Below, piece by piece: positions 47,199 to 58,569 of a DNA stretch of 64,000 nucleotides. Below the pieces are notes generated by a model. The model was not told the origin of the DNA. It did no database searches and was given only the letters and a program-made list of their open reading frames with translations. Made by a program: the position numbers and the translations under genes. Origin of the DNA: Macrocybe gigantea (taxonomy: Eukaryota > Basidiomycota > Agaricomycetes > Agaricales > Callistosporiaceae); assembly GCA_011319805.1 (NCBI GenBank), contig SJRY01000050.1:62001-126000 (forward strand). The letters run 5' to 3'. Positions within the stretch are counted from its first letter, which is position 1; every line of letters starts with the position of its first letter.

Positions 47199-47426
47199 GC
47201 TGTCAGATTCACACTTGGAACAGAAAAGAAGACACGTAGAGTTGTTTAGAACTGGCATAGCAAAAGACAATCGTCGTGACAAACACGAATAAAAGGATTG
47301 AAACATAGACGCGCAGACGTAGCTCTTCCTGGTCTCAAGGACAATCTGGGACCCACGGTGCCTGAAAAAGCCTGACTCGTGATTCTCGATTCAGTGGCTG
47401 GCAGCCTTGATCTGAGTTCAGTCAAG

Positions 47427-47916
47427 ATGGCCTCACCTCGCCGTTTTATGAACAGTGTGCATGCCACGTTTCCGGACGACCAGACCACGAAGGAAGTCTC
47501 GGTTCAGGCGGATGGCCTTAGCTGGAACGGCCTGGGCGACCGTCATGTCCTGCTTTGGTGGGAGAACGGCTCCAATGACGATGACGATGGCAAGGCCATC
47601 AAGGCCATCCAAGTCATACAGCTAACCGGCAATCCGGCAACTATGCGTATTTTGCCCCTCTCGTCATCTCGTCCCATCCGATGCGCCGTCAAAGAACGAG
47701 CAATTCCCGCTCGGCGAGTTCACGCGTGCGCAGCGTGACCGGGTCCTCGAGCTGGCGAAATGCGTCGAGTTCGAGCGGAAGTCTGTCGTCAATAATTGCA
47801 GGGTTTGGACGAGGGACCTGTTGGTAGCGATGCTGGACGAGGGTATGATCGGTGAAGAAGCTTTCAAGAAGGCGAATGATGGCGTCCCGCTTCTTGAGCG
47901 TAAACCGGAGGCTTGA
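47427..47916 (+). CDS. Small conserved hypothetical protein, frame disturbed
   Basis: From ATG 47427 the frame reads MASPRRFMNSVHATFPDDQ and LSWNGLGDRHVLLWWENG to about 47640. A second well-formed segment, SDAPSKNEQFPLGEFTRAQR then CRVWTRDLLVAMLDEGMIG to a TGA at 47914-47916, is in another frame. The segments are adjacent and no intron signals separate them, so one or two one-base errors near 47640-47680 are likely. I do not recognise a named domain; residue patterns look like a genuine protein of about 160 residues. Confidence 0.5.
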
Positions 47917-48671
47917 TGTAATGTCGAGCGCGTCTGACTATCTTCCAACTCCCCCTGCCGAGATCGCAATTTGTATGTTCGTCCTTATATCAATAGCCGT
48001 AGCACAGATAAGAGCGCGTCACGTGTGGCAGGCTATATCGTCCTCGCAAGCCACTGTGGCGATCTATGAAGAACAGCTTGCGCAACATGTGGACGAGTAG
48101 CAGTGGAATCCGGGTGTGGTCGTGGCAACCTCGTGGGTGTGTGTTGCCATTCGATACTATGCTCTTTCGCAGTTGCTTTGTGCCCAAACTCCCATCGGTT
48201 TTACCGGCTGTCCTTCGACCTTTTGATGCCTCTTCGTTCGGTTTCCAACGGCCCTTCCACGGACTAGGACGTTATTGTCATTCAGGGTGCAACCTGTGAG
48301 ATGCGCGCAGTCGCTGTGCTGGCAGTCAAGTGACGAGGTACGGACAACGTTCTGCTCGGCATGTTCTGCATGCTTGGTCACTCGCTCACAATGCGCCTTT
48401 ACCATGCTATAAATGTCTGCATTCCCTTGATCCAGATCGTGCAACACGTTGCAAGCGCGTGGGCTGTTCTTTCGCAACCCGTTTATCTCTCGGTGTCTGT
48501 CGTCATTTGTCCTCCTTCGCTTAACTCCGTCGCCTTTATCGTCCTGCATCAGATCCTAACAAAGTGCCTCCCGAATTCCCTACAAAGAGGGCGGACCATC
48601 GTCTCGTACGTCTAAAGCCCCCATCCACGTAAGCCTTCGACCTCCCCCCAACCCTCGCCATCCGTGCAACG
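47917..48671. other. Intergenic region
   Basis: About 750 bases. Open frames on both strands have no recognisable protein features. Confidence 0.45.
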
Positions 48672-50283
48672 ATGATTGTATCGCCCATGATGCCTCCTGC
48701 GAGTCGCGTGGGCTCGCCGACGCCGTCTGGCACCAGCCGCTCGTCAGATGGCTGCCTTACAGGACCCCCAGCGTCTCCGACTTCCAGATCGAACACGTTC
48801 CAAAGCCCGCAAAACATCGCCGCTCTGCGCCACCGGCAGAGCCTGGATACGAAGAGGGAGCTGCCTTCCGACAGCACGTTTCCCGCCTTCTGAACGCCAA
48901 GAACAGACCGTTCTCCGTCTGCGGCCGAGTGCCGTACGATTCGTCCCAGCTGGTGCTCTTCTTCCGCTCAAAGGTAACTTTTTTGAGTTGTCTTCCCACC
49001 GATCGCTCGCGCGATTTCTGACACTTTTTGGTTGACCTGTTTGCGATCATCATCTATCAGAGCGGCATCACGCATTCGTTGGACTTTCCCATCGATGTGG
49101 ACTACAACGCTCCCCCGGCTCTTGATGTTCTTATCGCGGCATGCAGACCTCATCAGACGTCCGAGTTCGACGACTATCCAGACCGCGAGTCTCTGTTTTA
49201 TCCACCCAACCTGCCGCTGACGGCATCGCTCGAGATCGCCAACCACCCGATCCTTGATGCCGTACGGACGACCTTGTTCCCGAACCTGCCGTCCGGCCAC
49301 TACCTCACCACCATGCGAGACAAGCTCGAAATCGTCGGCGCGGGCGGCCGCATGTCTCTTCAGCCCAGAACGTTGCGCAACGACCAAAGATCTGCAACCA
49401 TCATGGTCACGCTACCTGTCCGTTTCCGTGGCGGCACCCTGATCGTCACGATCCGGAAGGAAACCAGGAGAGATACTATGGAAGAGGCGGCAAGAACGGC
49501 GATCTGGAGTGGACGGCTTTCTTGGCTGATTGCGACTACGAGGTCGAGACGGTGCAAAAGGGGTGTCGGGTGACGATCTCTTACGGCGTCTTCTTGCGAA
49601 CGTTTGGGCCGTCTGGCGTAGACCCGAGCCGTTGATTTATCCCAGTGACGACTTCCTCGACTTGGTTGCGCCTTTACTCAACCTCTCTCGCGGTCGCAAG
49701 ATCGCTTTCTATCTTCACAACGACTACCCTGTCAATCCTGCAGAAGCCATCGCGGAATCATTGGTGCCACACGTACGTTGTTCCTTTTTTCTTGCCCCGA
49801 TGTGACGAACTCACTCAAACTGTACCCGAAAAGCTCAAAAGCGGTGACGCGCTCTTGTACCATGCTCTGAAGCTCTACAAACTCGCTCCAGAGCTGCACT
49901 GGGCCGCTGGCGGCTACATCTGGCCCATCGATCGAACGGTCGAGTTTTTCGGGGAGGACATCACCGTCGCCAGCCCTCAGACGAGAACGCATTCGCCGTC
50001 CAGGATGCCCATCGCGATGGTCAACAGCGCACGGCCGGCGGGCGTTCCTCCCGTTCGTGGCACGTTTAGCAGCTACGGCGACGCCGAAAGCGACGTCGTC
50101 GACAACCTCCGATCAAAGGTGGAGGACAGCGGGGCGATCCCCTTGGGCGAGGCGGACATCACCATCCTCACAGACTGGAACAACCCGACGCAGAACGTCG
50201 GCAAGGAGCGCGTCTACTTCGTCTCTGCGGGCCAGCTGGAGAAACTGGTCGTCAATGTACTCCTGGTCGTTTATGTTCCGTGA
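48672..50283 (+). CDS. 2OG-Fe(II)-oxygenase-like protein without iron ligands; several frame breaks
   Basis: A protein with the fold pattern of fungal prolyl-hydroxylase-like domains: PNLPSGHYLTTMRDKLEIVG, SATIMVTLPVRFRGGTLIV, then (in the next frame) ERYYGRGGKNGDLEWTAFLA and DCDYEVETVQKGCRVTISYG, and LHNDYPVNPAEAIAESLVPH, LLYHALKLYKLAPELHWAAGG. Where the family has H-x-D the sequence has Q-P-R (SLQPRTLR), and the distal His of D-x-E-H-E-V is Tyr (DCDYEVETV), although the distal Arg (GCRVTISY) is kept. Hence the Fe site seems absent. Frame changes of one missing base each fit near 49443 and 49625, and another near 48768. ATG 48672 and the 5' exon are uncertain. Stop 50281-50283. Family placement is by pattern only. 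Confidence 0.5.
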
Positions 50284-50743
50284 TGCAATGTCGTATTTTG
50301 CTCTGATTTTTGTTTTACGTTCTTTGGGTTTATCTTCTGCTGTCTGCGATGAACATTTCATGACGTTCTGTATGATTACGTGTCTCTGTTGTAATTCAAT
50401 ATGTCGATGTCTGTACAAAAAAAAGTCTCCTAGGTTTCTTAACAATTGTATCCACTGGTACAACAACACGTGCCAGGCTTTGCGGGTATATCTACTAAGT
50501 TGACTAACGGAGAGATGAGATGTATTGGCGTTGAGTCATGAAGACAACTACGCTACATGAATACGAACAAACGGAGAGACGAGACGCTGCCTTTCCCCGA
50601 GAACAAGACTGTAGCACATAACGTGGCTGAATGGGCTTCATAAATAAGAAGACAAAAGGGAAACACGAAGGAGGAAAGGAGTGGACCGTGATAAGAGCAT
50701 ACCAGATAAGAACGAATGTAAGTGGCCTCTTCGGAGCCCGTCC
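50284..50743. other. Convergent intergenic region
   Basis: About 460 bases of 3' regions; no gene. Confidence 0.5.
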
Positions 50744-53323
50744 TTATCGATTGAAGTGAGGAGCGTTGATGATGATGCCGAACACGCAGCCTGAAAAACA
50801 AAGACGTCAGGCATACATGGATTCAGCAATCAATAAAAACCAAAGCGGAAGACTCACCGGCAAGAGTGCCGACAATCGGTACGGTCAATATCCACCCGAG
50901 GAAAATCCACCCGATGGCACGCCAGTTCACAGCACGGACTTCAATGTGACAGGTCAGAGTCACCGAAGAGGAATAAAAGCAAAAATAAAAACGTACAATC
51001 CCCGTTGCAAAGGGCGACGCCGAGCGTTGCGCCGGTGATACACATAGTCGTGGACACTGGCAATCCATATTGAGATGCGAGGACGACGGTGATGGCGGAA
51101 CCTGTGGTAAGAGAGTTACGATTCAGCGCTCCTCCATAATGATGATGAAACATGGACAGGGTACGCACCCAACTCCATGGAGAACCCACGCGAGGGAGAG
51201 TGAAGCGTGATCTTGTTTCCGAGGACTTTCATGATGTTGTAACCATACGTGGCCAGGCCTGCGGGTGTGGCGGTCAGCACAATCTAGCATGGCAGCGCAT
51301 GAAGAAGAAAAGGAAGCGAACCAATGACGATCAGGATACCACCAAAGGCAAGAATCCAAACAGGCACAGGAGCTTTGGAAGACGCCGAGTCCCCTGTCTT
51401 CCAAACAGCGTAAATGACAGCGTATGGGCCGATAGCGTTAGAGACGTCATTGGATCCATGGGCGAACGAAGCAGTGCAAGCGGTCAAGACTTGGATGAAG
51501 CTGAACAAGTGTTCGACCTCGTTGGGGTATTGCCGGGCACGCAGGTACATGTCATGAATTCGCTTCCCCTCGGCCGTGTGAGCCTTGCCAGCCTAGCCAA
51601 TCATCGCTTTAGCTTTTTGCAGCTCGCAAATGATACAGATAGATAAGTACCTGGGCAGCATGTATATCCATGGTCATACCGTGCGTCAAGATCTTCTTGA
51701 AGAAAGGAATCGTCTTGTACCTAAAAAGTGGTGTTGGTGCAATGCAAGGCATCCTGATAATGACACACCTGAGAATGATGTAGAGGTTCTTTGGCTCGGC
51801 CCAGGGGCCCTCAATGGGATGAAGGTCAGGCCGTTCAACTTGCTTGTTGAGGGGGCTCTCCGAAGGTCCTTCATTATCCTGCTTCTCATGAGCACTTTCT
51901 TCGTCATTTGCGCCTTTGAGATTGAGGCATAGGATCAAAAGGTGTTTTTTAAAATTGATCGAATATGAATCACCTTTCACAAGGATTTTATGGCCGTTGA
52001 CAATTCTGTAATCCGGAACAGCGGCATCGGACTCGAGCGCATGGGCGTCCGGGGGGGAGGACGGAACCATAGAAGCGGACCAAGGAAGAAGTGGTAGAAC
52101 CTGATGGCTATTGAGCTGTTAGAATGTTTGGCGGCCGTATGGTATAGTAACGCGACAAAAACGTACTGTAATCCTTTCTGATGACCTTGCAGTACACCTA
52201 TACGGGATGACTAGGTCTCCTCCTTCGAGATGCGTGAATGACTTACGTAGGGCAACCAGAACAGGGCAGACAGGGCTGCTGCGACAAGGAAGTGCAGACA
52301 ATCGCAATCGCAGTGGTCGAACTGAGAGCTTGTTGAGACCGAGACTAGGAGCACCCTTGTAAACTGTTCAAGGAACAAGTTCAGATATGAGAATTAAAGT
52401 GACCATAAAGCGAGATACGCACTGATAGACATCGTCAAAACGGCGACGACGGTGAAGAACACAAGTGGCGAGAAGTAGAAAGTCCAGATGACGGGATTCT
52501 TTCGCGCCAAGAGACCGAACTTGACGAAAAGGTAAGTTACTGATGCGAAACCAGCAGCGATGGCGGGGGCTGAACATGTCCAATGTATCAGAGCCAATTC
52601 CGTCAGTGAGATTAGGAAGAACAAACCGATGAAAAGACCGGCAAAGATAGTTGCAAGACCTTTCCCGCCGTTCCAACCCCAGTTTACTGCATGTCGGCCA
52701 CCAAGGGCGACGCCGACGCCAGTTACAGCAGAGATAACTAAGCGCGACGCGTGAGGGAAACGGAAGGGCAAAAAAATCTGATTTTCTTACTTGAGTAAGT
52801 CGTCGAGACAGGCCACGACATGCGCGTAGCAAACATCAACCAGCTGGCAGAAACGGTGAGCGCGCAGACAAAGGCAAGGAGCTGCACGCCGGCGTTATTC
52901 TCAAAGACCGATAGTTTCTATCGCACACTCTTTAACATAATCTGTAACACGAGAAGATGAACCGGGTACGAACTATGATGCCGTTTTTGATTGTGTCCGC
53001 GACACGTGCGCCAACGAGGATTGCACCCAAGAACTCGAAGATGGCCGCAGCGATGGTGGCTTGCACCATGGTGAGTGACTTGGAACTGACACTCGTCGCG
53101 AAAGAGCTGCGAGGATAAGAGTCCGCGGATTAGGGTAGAGATTAAGCATAAAAATCCAGGAGATGCCCACTTCGCGACGTCATTGGCGCCGATGTTGAAC
53201 GCATCGAGCGCGGCCTACAAAAATTTCTGCTTTAGTCATCGATGCAGAGGCTGTCAGCGAGGGACCACTTGCGAAGATGGTGCCAAAGGCAAACAGGTAA
53301 TCCCACTGGTGCAGGGTAGGCAT
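50744..53323 (-). CDS. PHO-4/PiT-family Na+(H+)/phosphate symporter (Pho89-like)
   Basis: Plasma-membrane phosphate importer. Minus strand, ATG at 53323, about eight introns. N-terminal PiT half: WDYLFAFGTIF, then the signature ALDAFNIGANDVA-NSFATSV, MVQATIAAAIFEFLGAILVG, MSWPVSTTYS, NWGWNGGKGLATIFAG. After a central hydrophilic loop, the second half has FSFIQVLTACTASFAHGSNDVSNAIGP (second GANDVAN-type signature), APVPVWILAFGG, GFSMELGSAITVVLASQYGL and PVSTTMCITGATLGVALCNG. C-terminus GCVFGIIINAPHFNR ends at TAA 50744-50746. The first intron (53215-53272) uses a GC donor (GCAAGT). Pho89-type carriers are normally induced by phosphate starvation; no regulatory site identified here. Confidence 0.92.
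53215..53272 (-). other. GC-AG intron in the phosphate symporter gene
   Basis: 58-nt intron with donor GCAAGT, an internal CTGAC branch-like site and TTTTTGTAG acceptor. Phase 0 on both sides; it joins GTIF to AALDAFNIGANDVA exactly where the conserved signature demands. No GT donor nearby gives a correct join. Confidence 0.7.
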
Positions 53324-55908
53324 CGCGGTAACTTGGGACCAGCGAAAGGGTTGGCGGACAAAGTCGCTCATTCGGTCTAACCATCCTTTTATTCAAATCA
53401 GCGCCGCCTAGGCCAAAGGGGTAGCTGTAGATGACAGCTGGAAACACCATAGTCCGAAAGCTAAGATCCACAAAGACAACTCAATTCGACCAGGACGATA
53501 GCATGGAATTGACGAACGTGCATGGCGGTGCCCTCCGCCAAGAGTACTTTCGGTATCGCCAAGACCTGTTGTGACAGTTGGGTTTCCATTCGGAGGTCTG
53601 GATGGCAGACTGCTTTGAAACCAAAAACACCTTGGAGAAGAGCGCAATTACGAACCCAGTTGCTCGTTGTCTTGATTTGCGTACAGGTGTATCTTTCCAG
53701 TACGTTTCATGCTGACTTGGATAAATATTCTAGGTTGTATGGATGTGCCGGGTTATGACAAGAGTCATTTCTGATCTTGGCTTCACTTGGCAACGGGCGA
53801 TTGGTGGCCAGGCACCATATCCGGTTCCTGAGGTCTATGTACGCTTTATAGAATGGGAATCGCTGACACACATGTGCGCGATTCGCCATGTCCTCCTCAT
53901 TCCCGAGTTCAATTTTCATGAGCGTCTACCTTGCCTCCGCCAAGCCATATTCCTTTCCTCAAAAGCTCTGGATGATGAACAGGTCGTGTGCGTGGGAGTA
54001 TGAGGGGTCTGATTGGTCGATTGAACGTCTCCACTAAACACGATTGAACCGCAATCGTCCACGTTCCCGCCATACCACCGTTTGCTGTGTCTCGGGATAA
54101 CAGGGGACTCCAAGTTTCAACTGACCTCGCTACGTCGTCTCCGCGCTCGCATCTTAAAGGAATGAAGAGGTCTTGACGAGATATACATCTGCGGCGTGCG
54201 TTTGGGGGAAACGGTCACGCGAAGTTACTATGTCGATGTCCGTTCATCTCGACAGCGTCTTATTCCATTTAGAAAGTCTGTCAGACGAGCGGTGCCATTT
54301 TCAATATAAAAGGCCACGATATTCCTGCTGATCTGCTCTCTCTGAAGTCGACTGAAGTATCGCCCCTTATCCGATCCTGTGCCACGAACATGACGGGTGC
54401 CTCGGGCCTCTGATAAAACTCGGGAAATGTAACATTCTCGGAAGTGCGCTGTAGTTCTGCAAGTGCCCGGCTGAATAGTCTTGCAACGACCAGCGGGTTG
54501 GGCATTCACCTAGGGTTCGGGATGGCAATTCCACTTTGCATTCGGCGTCACATTCTGGTGCCTGCTTGTTCTTGACCAGCGCCGCTCTTGCGCCTCTGCC
54601 TTGTCGATGCAGCCTGTCATCGGCACACTTGCTCCGTCTACTGCGGGGATGTCGGCTCTCAAGATATTGAAAGCAAGAATAACAAGGATAGGCATAGACA
54701 CGCGCTGATATGTCATGCTTGACATGGTCTAGACTTACTTTCGGGGCGGCATTGGGTCGGAAGATCTGAACCTGACCGATCGCCGAAGACTTGAATGAAA
54801 CGAAATGAAAGAAGTAGCAAGTGAGTCGGTGCCTGCGATTTCTCAAACGTTTCTCTTTGGATGGAGGCCAGCTAACTTGAAAAAACATTGATCGGCACTT
54901 CGGAGTCAACTACATTACTTACCTCAGGATAAAGGACTAGTTAACGTCGCCAGGAGTCGCACGGCCGTTCTTCTGATGTCAACAATTCCCGGATCTCGTC
55001 AAGCCTGCTCCGAAACATCAGGCGTTGCGAGTCATGAGGTTGGTAATTAAGTCCTCTTTTTCGATATAGAAGGAGCGGTCTATCCATTTTGAAGTTATCA
55101 TGTAGTCTAATATTCTAACGGAGACAATTGACGTAAGTAAGCGTGTTTAGAGTTCCACAAAATTCGACGCAGAAAGGCGGAATGGGGCTGGGACTTACTC
55201 TCGTACATGACCGACCTCTTCGTTCTCGGGCGTGATTATAAGTATTGTAGGTAGCTATGCTCAAAACTAACGGTCGAAATTGGGCTTGCATGAAACGAGC
55301 CCCGGATTGAAAGCGTTGGCAGGCTCGTATGAGATAGCATTGCCCTTTTGAACACAGGAACATTGAGAACTGGTTTTCCGTTCTGATCAGGTTAGCAACA
55401 CGTTGCTCTGTCGGCACAGACTGCAGTCAGACCATACCTCAGATCATCGGATAATGAAATTGGAATCAATTTTGCGAATTTGAGGCCAACGAGAAAAGAC
55501 GAACTTCAGGTGGACAAAAAGGAATTTGAGCGCTGCCACAGCTGAAGGTGATAATTGCTAGTTTGCGAATGTTTGCCATTACAGGCCATTTCGGCACCTC
55601 GGCCCTTCACCAGCCACCTTTCCAAAAGACGACTGAAGGCCGGAACAAGTATTTATCAAATTGATCGTGCATATCATGGTCCATCCCAACATCACCATCT
55701 TCCCGTATGTTGGGCGGCCCGCATGGAGTCGCAACCTTTTTTGTTCAGAATATTCTCGACTTCTCCAACTCCGGGGGTCATCACTGGGTCATCTTCTTGA
55801 AAATGCATAACCGGTGGGGAATCCCATGATCAACCTGTTTGTGAGCAGCAGGAAAGCATAAATATAGCCCCAAAATTCGCTTCTTTTCTTCGGCACATCT
55901 CCCCCATC
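53324..55908. other. Gene-poor region
   Basis: About 2.6 kb between the divergent phosphate symporter and MFS transporter genes. Only short open frames, none with a recognised domain. Two minus-strand frames at about 54281-54725 (NPLVVARLFSRALAELQRT; MSSMTYQRVSMPILVILAFN) have protein-like composition and could be exons of an unknown gene, but splice links are not convincing. Confidence 0.4.
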
Positions 55909-58274
55909 ATGACGATTCATCTGGACAAAAAACAAACTTCCCAACCTAACGACTCGACGGATAAGGCCTTTGATGATGGTCACGAACTGGCAGATATTGC
56001 TCGCGACATTGATACAGGGGAGATCAACGAGTTGGCAGTCGTGGCTGAAGGAGAAGAGCGTACAACTTGGCTCGTTTGGATACTGGTCTTGAGTTCTACC
56101 ATTTCCGGTTTACTTTTTGGTTCGTCCGCTATTTTTGCTCTACCTGATGAGTTTCTCATATGTATTTGACTGCAATAGGTTATGATACGGGTGTTATATC
56201 TGGTGCTCTTGTGAGCATAGGATCTGACCTTGGTCCTGTTGTTCTCTCCAACGGTCAAAAGGTGATGATCTGCTCACAACTGTCATGTGCCACCTTCTTC
56301 GCCGTCGTCTCCATGTGGCACTTGCTTCTTTCCGCGCATGACGGCAAACCTTGCTCCTCGTCCCAGCTGCCGACCAATCGTGGTATACAATGAATGGTTA
56401 ATTCGGCTACATATTCCCATTTGGTTTAAAAGTCTTTCGTGGTTGTTAACAGAGCATTTTGAAATTTCTCAGGAATTCATCACTTCAGCAACCACGCTAG
56501 GAGCCCTCGTCGGAGGTTTGGTAGCGGGTGTATTGTCGGATTGGACCGGTCGCCGTCCTGTACTCGGTATTGCCGATATTGTCTTTATCGGCGGCGCTGT
56601 TGGACAGGCGGTGTGCCGTGATGTATGGAGCATGGTAAGTGGCTCTGTATTGGCATTGAAGCCCGGCGCGTGATGTGACTTAACTGGGTTCAGATCGGAT
56701 GTCGTTTCTTGATTGGTATTGGAGTGGGTTTAGCAGCATGTATTACGCCGCTCTACATTCAAGAGCTGTCTCCGACTCGGCTGCGTGGTCGTATGGTGGT
56801 CCTGAAGTATGTTTTGTTGTTCTTGTAGAGACGAAGTTCATTACTCAGCTCTGGATCTTTGAAAAGTGTTGTCATGATCACCCTTGGGCAGGTCATCGCG
56901 TATGCCATTGGTGCTGGATTCGAAAAGATGCACGGCGGTTGGCGATGGATGGTTGGTCTAGGAGCGGTTCCGGCTGGGGTTCAATGCGTTCTTTTACTCT
57001 TCCTTCCCGAGTCTCGTGAGATATTTTCAAGCAATGCGTCGCGCGCAAAATACCGATGCCCTACTGACGCTCATGGTTTTCAGCGCGTATCTTGATTCGA
57101 AAGGGAAAAATGGACAGTGCCCAAGCCGTCATGAGACGAATTTATGCATATGCACAACCGGAGCAGCTAGAGCTGAAAGTGAGCGAGAAATGACGTGTGA
57201 TTGAGATATCTGCACTCACTTCTTGTGCTATGGTACCTTAGGTCAAAGTCCTTCATGCATCGGTCAAACGTAGCATCGAGATTGCAAACTCCACAACCCT
57301 CTTGCAACGGACACGATTGATGCTCCTTAATGGTATCAATCGCCGCGCTCTAAGTAAGTTTCTTTTGTTCGATAGAAAGGGCGTACTCTAAAGATCCTGC
57401 CGAACAGTCGTTGGCTGTGGGATGCAGGCTTTCCAGCAATTGTGCGGTTTTAACACCTTGATGTATTATTCCGCGACTTTGTTCAAAGAAATCGGATTCG
57501 ACCAGCCGACCGCCGTTGGGCTCATCATCTCTGGAACGAATTTTATCTTCACTCTGGTTGCCCTAAAATGGATCGATATCGTGGGTCGACGAAGGATAAT
57601 GGTATTCAGCGCTCCCGGCATGATCCTCGGCTTGACATTAGCCAGTATATCTTTCCACTGTAAGTTCGAGGCCCTGTTCTTCCCTACATTCGCAGAGAGC
57701 TAACTGGCCATGATGCAAGACCTCACGAAGAAGACAGGCGGCAATCTTGTGGACGGCACGTCGTACTCGACTGTTTGGTCCGCAATTGTGCTGTTGTCGA
57801 TGATCATTTTCGTGGCATCATACGCAACTGGTTTGGGCAACGTGCCTTGGCAACAAGGAGAATTGTTCGGCCTCGAAGGTGAAAGATTTGGTTCTGCGAT
57901 AATTTCGTATATGCTCACTATGGCCAGTTCGCGGTCTCGGAACGTCCTTGTCTACGGCTACGAACTGGGCTTGCAACCTTCTCATTGGTTCGACGTATCT
58001 CTCGCTGATGGCCAAAATCACCCCTTCAGGTGCCTTCGGTTTTTACGCCGGTCTCTGTCTCCTGGGTTGGCTATTCGTACTGTTCTGCTTCCCGGAGACA
58101 GCAGGATTGAGCCTGGAAGAGGTGATGATGGTGTTCAGACATAGCTTCGGAATCCAAGAGAGTCAGCGGTTGAGGAGAGCGAAGAAGGCAATTAAGGAAA
58201 GGGATCAGCTCAAAGAGGCTACAGGCGATGCTGTTATTTCTGACATCGAGGAGAAAATGACGACAGAAGGTTGA
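55909..58274 (+). CDS. MFS sugar-porter family transporter, myo-inositol-transporter-like
   Basis: Twelve-TM proton symporter of the sugar porter family. ATG at 55909 gives an acidic cytosolic tail, then TM1 ending GLLF joined across an intron to [19 protein letters not shown]. Motifs: [14 protein letters not shown] (loop 2-3, D/R-GRR), [20 protein letters not shown] (end of TM6), [21 protein letters not shown] (TM7; the QQ-x-x-G-x-N-x-x-MYYSA form is typical of inositol carriers), [10 protein letters not shown] (loop 8-9), [14 protein letters not shown] and [13 protein letters not shown] (end of TM12). About nine introns, all in frame; stop 58272-58274. C-terminal tail is charged. Substrate assignment to inositol is inference; hexoses are possible. 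Confidence 0.87.
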
Positions 58275-58569
58275 CGAGAAATCATGATGCATATATTCAC
58301 GATTCTCGACTTCTTCCTGGTGAGTTACGTCGAGAAGGCTGGTTGATACTTTCTGTAATATGAGTCAACGATTATCTCGTTTCTTTACCCGCCGGATGCA
58401 TGACCGGCGGTAGATGTTAGGTGTACGTTCATTCAGGACCCACTGACCGTCTGAGCAGCTGGCGAATATCGTCGAAATATGATCGGCTGTGAAGACGTGC
58501 CATGCCGCCGAGTCGTGGGGTAACCTTATGCTTAACCCTCTGTTCCATGCAGTAAGGACAGACCTCTAA

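Noticed and set aside
54228..54909. Joining minus-strand frames into one gene model
   Set aside because: Candidate splice sites do not link the frames consistently and no family supports the result.
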